From NCBI GenBank assembly GCA_902826615.1, contig CADEFN010000005.1, forward strand, positions 62,001 through 126,000: a stretch of 64,000 nt of DNA, in the 5' to 3' direction. Each line of letters opens with the position of its first letter. Position 1 is the stretch's first letter. A model generated the notes under the pieces. That model was given only the letters and a program-made list of their open reading frames with translations, had not been told where the DNA came from and did not search any database. Source of the stretch: an uncultured Gemmatimonadota bacterium. Its GTDB lineage: Bacteria; Gemmatimonadota; Gemmatimonadetes; Gemmatimonadales; Gemmatimonadaceae. The translations under genes and the position numbers were made by a program. This document shows positions 44,865 to 54,335 of the stretch, in pieces.

Positions 44865-46850
44865 TCAGCAGCTCTTGCACTTGTTGCTGTTTTTCGAACC
44901 CAGCTTCTCCAGCTTCTTGACGGTCTCCACAAAAGGCGGAATGCGCTGCACCGGACCATTGGCCATGTCGGCAACCGTCTGGCCCTTGCGGCTCACCGCC
45001 GTCACCTCGACGCCCTTCGACATCAGATAGTCGATCAGCTCGTCGTCGCCGCGCGAGGCCGCGTTGTGCAGCGCGTTGTAGCCATTGAAGTCGCGCTGGT
45101 TGGGATCGTGGCCCAGTTCCTCGATGAGGTACTTCACCGACGCGAGCCAGGAGTCGGGCGCGTGTACGTGTGAGTTGGCCGCGAATCCTTCACCGTACCC
45201 GGCGCCCGAAGCGGCATGCAGGGGAAAGACGCCAGGACCACCAATTGCCGTTGGGGGGAGGCCCGACGGGTCCTTCCCTTCGCCGCCTTCCTCAGCCGGA
45301 GCGTCCTCGGTGCGAATGCGACCCGCCGGACGTGTGGTGGCCACCTTGTGGTCGGCGCCGTACTTCACGAGCAGCTTCATCGCCGGCACGTCGGTCGCGT
45401 ACGCCGCACGCCAGAACGTGTTGGCGCCCTGGGTGTTCACCCCTAACAAGTCGAAGTTGTAGGACATGAACCAGAGATGTTTCGTGAGCCGTGCGTTGAC
45501 GTCGGCGCCGGCCTTGAGCAGGTCTTCCATGTACTGCAGGTAGCCTGTCTGCTGCTGACGCTGCGCTGTGGGCTGCGGGTACATCGACTTGGCGGCCCAC
45601 TGCACGTTGAGCGCAGTATACAGGGGCGTGGCACCAGCGTGATTGGCGAGCTTGGGATTGGCACCACGCTTGAGCAGTGCTTCGCCCAGATCGTAATGAC
45701 CGTTGATGCTGGCCAGGAGGAGGGCCGTCGAGCTGTCACCACCGGTGACCGCATTGATGTCGGCGCCGGCGTCGAGGAGTTTGAGTGCTGCCTCGATGTT
45801 GCCGTCACGCGCCGCAAAGTGGAGCGCATTGAGCCCGCCCCGATTGCCGAGCAGGTCGGTGTAGCCTAACGCGCGGGCAGCGGGGTTGCTCCCGGAGTCG
45901 GCGGGTGTTCTCGGCCGTGCAGCCGAATCGGGCCGCGCACCCGCAGGGCGACCGGCGGAGTCGGGTCGAGCCGTTGTGGCGGGACGTGCCGCCATCTGGC
46001 GGGCCGCGGAGTCTGGACGCGATGTCGTGGGACGCGCAGCGGAATCAGCGCGGGGCTGTGCCGCCGCACGTGCCGCAACCTGGCGAGCTGCCGAGTCGCC
46101 TGCGGGACCTGCGGTTGCCGGTGCACCCGGCGGTCCACCCGCTGGCGGACCACCCGCGCCCGCCTGTGCTGCGGCCGCACCAGGGACGCGCTCAGCGGCC
46201 TTGAGGGCTGCCACACGGCGTGAGCGCGCGAACATGGAATTGCGCTCGGCTGTTTCGCGCGCTTTGGTGTTCTCCACCAGCGACATCGTCTTCACGCTCG
46301 CGCCACGCGCCAGCAGCAGTTCGATCGCTTTGGTCCGGTTGTACGAGGCCGCCCACATCAGCGGCGTCTGCTTCCAGGCCCCTTCGACGGCGTCCACCTT
46401 CGCGCCCTTGTCGAGCAGCAACGAAATGGTCGCCACATCACCTTGCTGGACGGCGAGGTGCAACGGTGTGGCACCACCGGCACGCGTCGGCAGGTTCACG
46501 TCAGCGCCCGCCTCGACCAGCACCTTCACCACCGAGGCCCGTCCCGATCGCGAGGCGAGGTGCAGCGGTGTGAAGCTTCCGTTTCGCGTCACGGCGTCGA
46601 GCCGCGCGCCCGCGAAAATGAGCATGCTGGCCTGATCGGCGTAGCCATGCATCGACGCCCAGTGCAGCGCGGTCATGCCGTCGCCCTGGGCCGCATTCAC
46701 ATCGGCACCCTGCCGCAGGAGTACGCGCACCTTGGACGTGTCGCGCCGCATCACCGCATCAGCGATCGCGGTTTCCGTAGGCGCCGGTGTGGCCGCGCCG
46801 AGGACCGCCACCGCCGCTACCAATCCAGCAAACCATCGCATGCGTGGCAT
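44865..46850 (-). CDS. exported ankyrin-repeat protein with PDSAARP linker
   Basis: A 661-residue protein with signal peptide RWFAGLVAAVAVLGAATPAP. Five or so ankyrin repeats (about 30-190: ADVNAAQGDGMTALHWASMHG, GATPLHLAVQQGDVATISLL) are followed by a 110-residue Pro/Ala/Arg linker containing repeats of the type RPDSAARP, then a second ankyrin block (GGLNALHFAARDGNIEAALKLLDAGADINAV in parts, to the C-terminus). It ends with a CxxC (NKCKSC). It is the last gene of an operon with DUF1592 and DUF1552 proteins (11 bases after the latter), so it probably works with them in the periplasm, as a scaffold or inhibitor. Confidence 0.92.
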   Translation of the reverse strand: MPRMRWFAGLVAAVAVLGAATPAPTETAIADAVMRRDTSKVRVLLRQGADVNAAQGDGMTALHWASMHGYADQASMLIFAGARLDAVTRNGSFTPLHLASRSGRASVVKVLVEAGADVNLPTRAGGATPLHLAVQQGDVATISLLLDKGAKVDAVEGAWKQTPLMWAASYNRTKAIELLLARGASVKTMSLVENTKARETAERNSMFARSRRVAALKAAERVPGAAAAQAGAGGPPAGGPPGAPATAGPAGDSAARQVAARAAAQPRADSAARPTTSRPDSAARQMAARPATTARPDSAGRPAGARPDSAARPRTPADSGSNPAARALGYTDLLGNRGGLNALHFAARDGNIEAALKLLDAGADINAVTGGDSSTALLLASINGHYDLGEALLKRGANPKLANHAGATPLYTALNVQWAAKSMYPQPTAQRQQQTGYLQYMEDLLKAGADVNARLTKHLWFMSYNFDLLGVNTQGANTFWRAAYATDVPAMKLLVKYGADHKVATTRPAGRIRTEDAPAEEGGEGKDPSGLPPTAIGGPGVFPLHAASGAGYGEGFAANSHVHAPDSWLASVKYLIEELGHDPNQRDFNGYNALHNAASRGDDELIDYLMSKGVEVTAVSRKGQTVADMANGPVQRIPPFVETVKKLEKLGSKNSNKCKSC

Positions 46851-46861
46851 GGGTCGTCTCC

Positions 46862-48277
46862 TCAGGAGTTGCCGGGTGCGGTGGTGCTTTCGGCATTCCG
46901 CAGCGAGAGCACACCGGTGCTGTCGCCGAAAGTCTTCATGTCGTCAAAGCCCATCGAGTGCATCGCGGCCAGCAGGGCGTTGGCCATTGGAGTGCCATCG
47001 GCGGCCTTGATATGGGTATTCCCTTCGATCTTGCCGTTGGCGTGGCCCAGCAGGATGAGCGGGCAGCGACGATGGTTGTGCAGGTTGCCGTCGGCCATCG
47101 GCGAGCCATACATGATGAGCGTCTTCTCCAGCATGTTCGATTCGCCATCCTGGATGTTCTTGAGTTTCTCCAGGAAATACGGGAGCAGACTGACGTGGTA
47201 CTTGTTGATCAGCTGGAACTCCTTCACGCCGCGTTCGCTTCCGCCATGGTGCGAGGCCGGGTGGAAGGGGCGCTCCGAACCCGACTCCGGGTACACACGG
47301 CTCGAACCATCACGTCCCATCTTGAACGAGAAGACGCGGGTAATGTCGGCCGCAAAGGCGAGGGCCTGGATATCGAACATGAGCTGCACATGTTCGGTGT
47401 ACGAATCGGGCACACCGGCCGGCGCGCCCGGCAGGGCACGCTCTTCACCGGAGGCGTTGCGCGCCTCGATGCGCTGGATGCGCCGCTCAACCTCGCGGAT
47501 GTCCTCGAGATAGCGATCCATGCGGAGTTTGTCGTCGGCGCCGAGCATGGCCTTGAGCGACGACATCTCGCTCGAGACAAAGTCGAGAATGCTGCGGCGG
47601 GTGCGGCGCCGGGCCGCCCGCTCGTCCGATGAGCCACCCACACCGAAGAGTTTCTCGAACGCCACCCGCGGGTCGCGGATCACCGGCAGCGGATCGGTGG
47701 GCGAGGCCCAGCTGATCGAGTCGGTGTACACGCAGGCGTAGCCATAGGCGCACCCACCGGCCTGATCCACCGGTTCGATGCACAGCTGCATCGAGGGAAT
47801 CGGCGTCTCCTGCCCAAAGCGCTGGGCGTACATCTGGTCCAGCGAAGTGCCGACACGCACATCCGAACCTTCAGTCTGTCGCGGATGGCACTGCGTGAGG
47901 TACACCGCGCTCGACCTGAAGTGGTCACCGCCGATTTCCTTGGCCGTGGTGGGCTCGGCTTCTCTCACATCGGTGTTGCTGATGATCGTGAGGTAGTCGC
48001 GCCACGGTTCCAGGCTGTTGAGCGCAGTCGGAGAGAGGTCGAACTTCCGCCCCGTGGCGGCGGGGGACCAGAAGTTGAGTTTGGCGCCAAGCTCGTTGGA
48101 GCCTGCCGCGCCGTGCACCATTTCGATGGCGACGAGGCGTGTCTTGTCGGATGGGCCGAAACGACTCGCGTTCCGCCCGACCGGGATCATGGCGTCGAGA
48201 TAGGGCAGGGCGACGGTGGCACCCATGCTCTGCAAGAAGGTGCGACGCGGAAGTGGCTTGCCTGCGAGAAAACGCAT
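46862..48277 (-). CDS. DUF1552 protein with Tat signal
   Basis: A 471-residue protein. The N-terminus LPRRTFLQSMGATVALPYLDAM is a twin-arginine signal of the kind found on DUF1552 and DUF1501 proteins. Body motifs include LVAIEMVHGAAGSNELGAKLNFWSP (start VAIEMVHGAAG), SSAVYLTQCHP and a late metal-like region KTLIMYGSPMADGNLHNHRRCPLILLGHANG (key LHNHRRCPLILLGHA). The fold is probably alkaline-phosphatase/sulfatase-like by analogy with DUF1501; activity is unknown. It is encoded 24 bases after the DUF1592 gene, a pairing that recurs in several phyla from general knowledge. Confidence 0.92.
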   Translation of the reverse strand: MRFLAGKPLPRRTFLQSMGATVALPYLDAMIPVGRNASRFGPSDKTRLVAIEMVHGAAGSNELGAKLNFWSPAATGRKFDLSPTALNSLEPWRDYLTIISNTDVREAEPTTAKEIGGDHFRSSAVYLTQCHPRQTEGSDVRVGTSLDQMYAQRFGQETPIPSMQLCIEPVDQAGGCAYGYACVYTDSISWASPTDPLPVIRDPRVAFEKLFGVGGSSDERAARRRTRRSILDFVSSEMSSLKAMLGADDKLRMDRYLEDIREVERRIQRIEARNASGEERALPGAPAGVPDSYTEHVQLMFDIQALAFAADITRVFSFKMGRDGSSRVYPESGSERPFHPASHHGGSERGVKEFQLINKYHVSLLPYFLEKLKNIQDGESNMLEKTLIMYGSPMADGNLHNHRRCPLILLGHANGKIEGNTHIKAADGTPMANALLAAMHSMGFDDMKTFGDSTGVLSLRNAESTTAPGNS

Positions 48278-48301
48278 GTGATCAGATCTCCGGTGCGTGA
48301 A

Positions 48302-50833
48302 CTAGCGTTGACGGCTGCTGGCAGCCGCGTCAGTGGAAGCGTTGCTGGCGTCGGCGGCGACGGGCGCCCGCTTCATGCGGAACGCATCACTGCGCACGAC
48401 ACCCAGGACAAAGTCGCCGAACTTGTATCCGCCGGTTTCCGCGTCGCGGACAATGCGCCGCACGGCCGGCTGGTCAAACGATTCAATGCGACGGCCGATG
48501 GCGTACGCCATGAGATTGGCCGTGAAGTTCCGCACGATCGGCGTCGGGCGCTTGAGCAGCGCCTTCTGCAGTTCGGCGGGCGTGGAGATTTTCGTGCCGT
48601 CGTAGAAGTCACCCCGTGTGTCGAGGGCTTCACCAAACTCGCGAATACGCCAGCGTCCGGTGACGTCGAAGTTGTCGATGGCCAGTCCGATCGGGTCCAT
48701 GAAGAGGTGACACGAACGGCACGACGGGTTGGCGCGGTGGATTTCCATACGCTCACGCGTGGTGAGCATACGCCCCTCTTTCGCCTCTCCCGTTTTCTCG
48801 AGGTCCGGCACATTCGGGGGTGGTGCGGGCGGTGGCGTACCCATCAGCACTTCCATCACCCATTTGCCGCGCAGCACCGGTGAGGTGCGATTGGCATGTG
48901 AGGTGAGAGTCAGCACGCTGGCGTGGCCGAGCAGGCCGCGACGCCGGTCGTCAGGATAGGTCACCTTGCGGAAGTCGTCGCCGGTCACGCCGGAGATGCC
49001 GTAGTGATTGGCGAGCGCTTCGTTGAGGAAGGTGTAGTCGGCTGAAAGCAGGTCGAGCACACTGCGGTTCTCGCGCACGATGTAGCCGAAGAAGCGCTGC
49101 GTCTCCTCCTTCATCGCCTCGGCCAGCTGCTCGTGGAAGTCCGGGAACTGCAGGGCATCGGGGTGGACCTTGTCGATGTCTTGCAGTCGCAGCCACTGCG
49201 CGGCGAAGCGGGTGGCGAGTGCTTCGCTGCGGGGATCGGCCAGCATACGCCGTGTAGTCGCGGCGAGACCGGCGGGCGTCGACAAGGTGCCGGCGCGCGC
49301 CGCGGCCATGAGTTTGTCGTCAGGCGGCGTGCCCCAGAGGAAGAACGAAAGCCGCGAGGCGAGATCGGTGTCGGCGATGGCGTAGCGCTGGCCCGCTTTG
49401 GCACCGGCGGGGAGCTCTTCGAAGCGGAAGACAAAGTGGGGAGAAGCGAGCAACGCTTCGAGTGCCGTGCGCACGCCGGTCTCGAAGCCTTCCTTGGCGC
49501 CCTGATCGTAGAAGGTCATCAGCGCCTTCACATCATTGGCGGTCGCGGGCCGGCGGTAGGCACTCGTCGCGAGGTGTGTCAGGATCTTTTCGGCGCAGGG
49601 GCGGGCTTCAGCGGTCGAGGTCGGCCGGCAGACAAAAATCCGGCGGCGGCTCTCGGTTTCCGACACACCCGTCGGGTTGTAGGGACCGCGCACCGCCATC
49701 GCGCTCAGGTGTGCGACGTTGGTGATCCCCGCTTCGGAACCGATCTGCGTGTCCGCGATGCTGTGCCCGATTTGTGCGATGTTGTCGTTGACCGGGCCTT
49801 CGAAGGTCTGCAGAAAGGCCGCCGTCACGCGATGGGCGCCGGCCCGCACGGGAATGGCTGGTGTCTTGATGTCCATGCCATCGGGGTCGGCCTGCGACAT
49901 CCAGCGATCGATCTCGATGAGTGCGACACGCTCGCCATCCACCGAGACCTCGATCTTCTCGTCGAAGGGTGCATCTGAGCCGTAGAGCTGGCCCGTGGGA
50001 ATGGCATGGAGCGTGACTTCAAAGACGTATTCGCCGTCGGCCGGGAAGGTGTGTGTGGCCGACATGCCACCACGCGTGCCCATCGGGGCGCCTTCAGTCC
50101 GCGTCCACTGCGAGGCCAGACGTGGGAGTTTGTACGTGGTGGTCGACACACTGGCCTTCGGGTCACCCACGGCCAGCCGGGAAATCTCGCTGGCTGCGTC
50201 GAGGTAGGCGTCGAGCGTGGTGGCCGAGGGCATCTGCACATCGGCGATGTTGTCGAAGTTGGCGCTTTTCGTATCGAGTGGCAGCCATTTGTCGGCCTTC
50301 ACCTCGAGTGTCAGCAGGTCCTTGATGGAACGCTCGTACTCGGCAACGTTGAGCCGCTGGAAGGTCTTGGATCCCGGATCAGGCTGTGCGGCGTAGCGCA
50401 GGTCCATCGAGCGCTCGAGTGCGTCAGCCAGCTGGGTCAGCGTGTCGCCGGCGGGCCGGCGCGAACCCGGGGGAGGCATCATCCCGGCGCGCAGCTTGAG
50501 AATGATCTTCTCGGAGACTTCGGGGTCTTTGGTGGCCGCCCCAACATCGAACGCGGCCAGGGAGAGATCTCCTGCCTTGCGACGTTCACTGTGGCACGAG
50601 GCCGCGCAGCTGTTCTTGACCACACCCGTGAGTGCCTCGGGGGCAAGCACCACGCGTGCTGGGAGCGTGTGTGGCAGGCCCGCCAGGGGGCGCCGAACGG
50701 GGGGCGGCGGAGACGCGAGCGGTGTGAGCGCTGGTGCCTTCGCTGCCTGTAGTTGGGGGACCCTTACGCGGCCCGAGGAGGCCACCACCACAGCCGTAAC
50801 GCCGGCGACGGCCACGGCAAGAATCGACTTCAT
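48302..50833 (-). CDS. DUF1587/1592/1588/1585 exported protein with CX3CH motif
   Basis: An 843-residue protein with signal-anchor MKSILAVAVAGVTAVVVASSG and GGAGGGG upstream of the ATG. Near residue 75, NSCAASCHSERR resembles the cytochrome c box of this family but with three, not two, residues between the Cys. MMPPPGSRRP follows, as in DUF1587 (FQRLNVAEYERSIKDLL). Then come DUF1592 (LASPHFVFRFEELP, RLSFFLWGTPPD), DUF1588 (RRGLLGHASVLTLTSHANRTSPV) and DUF1585 (NPSCRSCHLFMDPIGLAIDNFD), where CRSCH is a second, normal CxxCH. It is probably a periplasmic diheme-type redox protein. First gene of the operon with DUF1552 and ankyrin proteins. Confidence 0.92.
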   Translation of the reverse strand: MKSILAVAVAGVTAVVVASSGRVRVPQLQAAKAPALTPLASPPPPVRRPLAGLPHTLPARVVLAPEALTGVVKNSCAASCHSERRKAGDLSLAAFDVGAATKDPEVSEKIILKLRAGMMPPPGSRRPAGDTLTQLADALERSMDLRYAAQPDPGSKTFQRLNVAEYERSIKDLLTLEVKADKWLPLDTKSANFDNIADVQMPSATTLDAYLDAASEISRLAVGDPKASVSTTTYKLPRLASQWTRTEGAPMGTRGGMSATHTFPADGEYVFEVTLHAIPTGQLYGSDAPFDEKIEVSVDGERVALIEIDRWMSQADPDGMDIKTPAIPVRAGAHRVTAAFLQTFEGPVNDNIAQIGHSIADTQIGSEAGITNVAHLSAMAVRGPYNPTGVSETESRRRIFVCRPTSTAEARPCAEKILTHLATSAYRRPATANDVKALMTFYDQGAKEGFETGVRTALEALLASPHFVFRFEELPAGAKAGQRYAIADTDLASRLSFFLWGTPPDDKLMAAARAGTLSTPAGLAATTRRMLADPRSEALATRFAAQWLRLQDIDKVHPDALQFPDFHEQLAEAMKEETQRFFGYIVRENRSVLDLLSADYTFLNEALANHYGISGVTGDDFRKVTYPDDRRRGLLGHASVLTLTSHANRTSPVLRGKWVMEVLMGTPPPAPPPNVPDLEKTGEAKEGRMLTTRERMEIHRANPSCRSCHLFMDPIGLAIDNFDVTGRWRIREFGEALDTRGDFYDGTKISTPAELQKALLKRPTPIVRNFTANLMAYAIGRRIESFDQPAVRRIVRDAETGGYKFGDFVLGVVRSDAFRMKRAPVAADASNASTDAAASSRQR

Positions 50834-51109
50834 GCGATCCCCTCCCTCAGGGAGGCAAGGTTGTTTGACAGACGTCTATAGTGAATGCGGGTCACGCAAC
50901 CAGCAAGGGTAAATCCAAGCGCGGCAATTCTTTGCGCTGATCCGGCAAGAATTGGTGCGGAAAATGGCCCGGTACTGGCGACCTCCCCAATACGGTCAGG
51001 GGGGGCCAAGGGTTGGGTCAGGACGTCCGTCGCCCAAGGGTCCGGCGTTGCCACGGACGGGGACCGCCGGCGCTTACACGGCGGTCAGGTTGACCGGGGA
51101 CCAGCGAAA

Positions 51110-51856
51110 TCAGCCGGTTGGCTGATCCTCGACCACCCAGCCGTCGCGCACGTTGATGATCCGCGACCCGTACCGGGCATTGTCCTCGGAGTGGGTGACC
51201 TGGACGATCGTAGTGCCCTGCTTGTTGAGCTGGACGAAGAGATCCATGATCTCCCGGGCCTGCGAGGAGTGCAGGTTACCCGTCGGTTCGTCGGCCAGGA
51301 GCAGGGAGGGGCGGGCGATGACGGCCCGGGCCACGCCGACCAGCTGTTGCTGGCCGCCACTCAACTGCCTGGGGTAGAGATCCTTCTTGCCCACGATCTG
51401 GAAGCGGTCGAGGGCGTCACCCACGATGGCGGCCCGTTCGTCGCGCGGGACATCGCGATACGAGAGGGGCACGTCCAGGTTTTCGGCCACCGTCAGGTCG
51501 TCGAGCAGGTGATACTGCTGGAAGACGAAGCCGACATACCGGCGGTTGAGCGCCAGCCGCTCCTTGTTCGCCAGCGCGTGCACCGGATGGCCGCGAAAGT
51601 GGAACTCCCCCGTCCATTGTCCATCGAACATCCCGAGGATGGCGAGGAGGGTGGACTTTCCCGCCCCCGACGGCCCCATGATGGTGATGAACTCGCCCGG
51701 CTGGATGTCGAAGGTCACGCGCCGGAGCACATACGAGCGGCCGGCGGCCGTGTCATAGAACTTCTCGAGCCCGCGCAATGATACGAGGGGGCCGACGTGT
51801 GCCGGCTCCTCGACCGGTAATGCGGGCTTGCTGGACTTGAAGAAGGCCATGCGCAC
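51110..51856 (-). CDS. ABC transporter ATP-binding protein, MacB/LolD type
   Basis: A 248-residue ATPase with Walker A GPSGAGKST, Q-loop VGFVFQQYHLL, signature LSGGQQQLVGVARAV, Walker [10 protein letters not shown], and the H-loop seen as QVTHSEDNARYG. The first 25 residues are an extra Pro-rich lead; ATG 51850 (MAFFKSS) is an alternative start. It follows the second ADOP permease by 4 bases, so it ends the efflux operon. The operon holds a second ATPase gene (57999-58706). A short hairpin (ATCAGCC/GGCTGAT, 51109-51126) overlaps the stop. Confidence 0.93.
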   Translation of the reverse strand: MRMAFFKSSKPALPVEEPAHVGPLVSLRGLEKFYDTAAGRSYVLRRVTFDIQPGEFITIMGPSGAGKSTLLAILGMFDGQWTGEFHFRGHPVHALANKERLALNRRYVGFVFQQYHLLDDLTVAENLDVPLSYRDVPRDERAAIVGDALDRFQIVGKKDLYPRQLSGGQQQLVGVARAVIARPSLLLADEPTGNLHSSQAREIMDLFVQLNKQGTTIVQVTHSEDNARYGSRIINVRDGWVVEDQPTG

Positions 51857-51860
51857 GAAT

Positions 51861-54284
51861 CTACTCCGCGCGCATGGCGACAGTCAGCTCGACGCGGGTG
51901 GCCCGTCGCGCAGGGACGAATGTCGCAGTCAGCGCCACAACGGCCAGCACGACGGGGATGACCGCGAAGGTGAGCGGGTCGGTGGCCGTGATACCGTACA
52001 GGCTCCCGCGCAGCAGCTGGGCAAGCCCGAAAGCGGCCGGGACACCGATCAGCACACCCACGGCGAGCAAGCGGGCCCCCGATCCGAGGACCAGCCGCAG
52101 CACATGGCGAGGCCGGGCGCCTAACGCCATGCGCACCCCCATCTCCTGCCGACGCTGTGACACGGTGTACGACATCACACCGTAGAGGCCGATGCTCGCC
52201 AGCAGCAGCGCCGCGAGACCAAAGACCGTGAACATCGCACCAAACACCCGGTCCTGAAACCAGCGATCCCTGATGACCTGATCCATCGTGAAAATGCGGC
52301 TCAGGGGGAGGTCCTTGTCCGTCGCCGTCATGGCGTTGCGAACCGCGCTCACCAGCCCGGACGGGTCGCCGTGGGCGCGCACGACGACGGCCACTCGTGC
52401 CCAGCCAGCCTGCGCCAGCGGCACATAGAGTTGTGCGGCTCGGGTACGTTCGCGGTCGTTCAGCTGCAAGACCACCATATCAGAAACGACCCCCACTACC
52501 GACACAGGCATGGAGTCGCTGCGGATGGTCAGGGTCTGGCCGATCGGGTCGGCACTTCCCCATTCGCGGCGTGCAAGTGTTTCGGACACCACAGCCACGC
52601 GCGCGCTGCCTGCCCGGTCGGCCTCGGTAAACTCGCGCCCTCGCAGCAACCTGGCGTTGAGGGTGCCGAAGTACTCCTCCGACGCCACGTTGAAGATGGC
52701 CGAGGGTTCGCGCCCCGGTTCGTACGTGCGCCCAGGTATGCGATACACGTCGTCGGAGCAACAGCCGGCGATCGGGAGCCATCCGGCAAGGGCCGCCCCA
52801 GCCACGCCAGGTGTGCTTCGCAGTTCCCGCAGCAGAGCGGATTGCGCGTTCAGACGTGCGGAGTCGGAGGCGTATCGCTCCCCCGCAAACACCAGGCGTC
52901 CGGTCAGCAGGCCGCTGCGATCAAAGCCCAGGCGTGCGTTCTGTGTCCGGAGAAAACTCTGCACCATCAGGGCCGCGCCAACCAGAAGCACCAGCGACAG
53001 CGCCAGCTGCGATATCACGAGCGTCGCGCGTGTCCTTCCCAAACTGCCATGTGCGCTCCCCCCACGACTCCCTCCTCCTTCCTTTAGTGTTCGGGAGAGA
53101 TCGGGTCGCGAAAGCTTGAGAGCCGGGGTGATGCCGAACACGAGCCCTGACACGACCGTGATGCCCAGCGTCATGAGGAGAACGGTGCGGTCGATGTCGA
53201 ACGTGAGCCACCACGGCACCTCGCTGGGCATCCCCCACTGCGTGAAAGCGAGTGTGCCCCACGTGCCGAGCAACACACCGGACAGGCCGCCAAGCAACGC
53301 CAGAAGCAGGCTCTCGGTCAGCATCTGGCGCACGAGCCGGCCACGGGTTGCTCCCAACGATAGACGGACCGCAAGCTCACGTTGACGCGAACTTCCGCGC
53401 GCGAGAAGGAGATTGGCCACATTGGAGCAGGCGATCAGAAGGACGAATCCGACCGCTCCAACCATGGTCATGAAGACTCCGCCCACCTGAAACTTGATGT
53501 TGTCGTTGAACGGGAGGATCCAGGCGCTGACCGCGCGATTGGTTGACGGGAATCGTGTGGCCAGGTCGCGCATCAGCGCCTGAACGCGTGCCTCGGCGGA
53601 CTCTTGACTCACCCCGGGAGCGAGGCGGGCCAGGAACTGCCAGGTGCGAGCGTCTCGCCGTTCGCGCTCGTCGACGGACGGATCGGCGGGAATCCAGAGT
53701 TCCTCGATCTCCGGAAAGCGCACCTTCTCCTGCATGACACCGATCACCGTGTAGGGCATGCCGTTGACGGTGACCGCGCGGCCGAGCACCGCGGGGTCAC
53801 TACCGAACTTGCGTTGCCACAATCCATGCCCGATGACCGCCACTCGTCCGCCGACCTCCTCTTCGTCGCGGAAGAAACGGCCCAGCGAGGGCTGCAGTCC
53901 CATCATCGGAAAGAGCGAGGCCGTCACGCGAGCTCCCTCCACCCGCTCGGCCTCCATATTGCCCGCGAGATTCCAGCTCGTGTTGGTGTACGCACCCCAC
54001 TCGCTGAAGACGTCACGACTGGCCCGCTGTACATCCTGGAGATCGGACCACGACCAGCTGAAGTAGGTCTCCTGTTCGCGGTCCGTCGGCCAGGTATTGA
54101 GGTGCATGATCCGGCCCGAGTCCCGGTACGGCAACGGCTTGATGAGGAGCGCATTCACCGGGCTGTACACGAACACATTGACCGCGATGCCTAACGCCAT
54201 GCACGACACGGCGATGCCGGTGAAGCCGGGGGACTTGAGGAGAGACCGGACGGCGAACCGCAGGTCTTGCTTGAAGGTGTCCAT
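51861..54284 (-). CDS. ADOP-type ABC permease (MacB-like), copy 2
   Basis: An 807-residue permease. ATG 54284 gives MDTFKQDLRFAVRSLLKSPGFT, the standard N-terminus of acidobacterial duplicated orphan permeases. The first membrane helix is TGIAVSCMALGIAVNVFVYSPVNALL, read in parts. A MacB periplasmic domain follows (GHGLWQRKFGSDPAVLGRAVTVNG in part), then two FtsX blocks, the first with NVANLLLARGSSRQRELAVRLSLGATRGRLVRQ and the second near the end with SYTVSQRRQEMGVRMALGARP. It is closely similar to the adjacent permease along its whole length, so the two arose by tandem duplication. Confidence 0.93.
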   Translation of the reverse strand: MDTFKQDLRFAVRSLLKSPGFTGIAVSCMALGIAVNVFVYSPVNALLIKPLPYRDSGRIMHLNTWPTDREQETYFSWSWSDLQDVQRASRDVFSEWGAYTNTSWNLAGNMEAERVEGARVTASLFPMMGLQPSLGRFFRDEEEVGGRVAVIGHGLWQRKFGSDPAVLGRAVTVNGMPYTVIGVMQEKVRFPEIEELWIPADPSVDERERRDARTWQFLARLAPGVSQESAEARVQALMRDLATRFPSTNRAVSAWILPFNDNIKFQVGGVFMTMVGAVGFVLLIACSNVANLLLARGSSRQRELAVRLSLGATRGRLVRQMLTESLLLALLGGLSGVLLGTWGTLAFTQWGMPSEVPWWLTFDIDRTVLLMTLGITVVSGLVFGITPALKLSRPDLSRTLKEGGGSRGGSAHGSLGRTRATLVISQLALSLVLLVGAALMVQSFLRTQNARLGFDRSGLLTGRLVFAGERYASDSARLNAQSALLRELRSTPGVAGAALAGWLPIAGCCSDDVYRIPGRTYEPGREPSAIFNVASEEYFGTLNARLLRGREFTEADRAGSARVAVVSETLARREWGSADPIGQTLTIRSDSMPVSVVGVVSDMVVLQLNDRERTRAAQLYVPLAQAGWARVAVVVRAHGDPSGLVSAVRNAMTATDKDLPLSRIFTMDQVIRDRWFQDRVFGAMFTVFGLAALLLASIGLYGVMSYTVSQRRQEMGVRMALGARPRHVLRLVLGSGARLLAVGVLIGVPAAFGLAQLLRGSLYGITATDPLTFAVIPVVLAVVALTATFVPARRATRVELTVAMRAE

Positions 54285-54335
54285 TGAGGCCGAGGGATCG
54301 AGTGGCAAGGCGGGAAAATGGAGTGAGCGGCCCGG

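Noticed and set aside
46443-48883. Plus-strand frames of 356 and 332 codons
   Set aside because: Antisense to the ankyrin, DUF1552 and DUF1592 genes.
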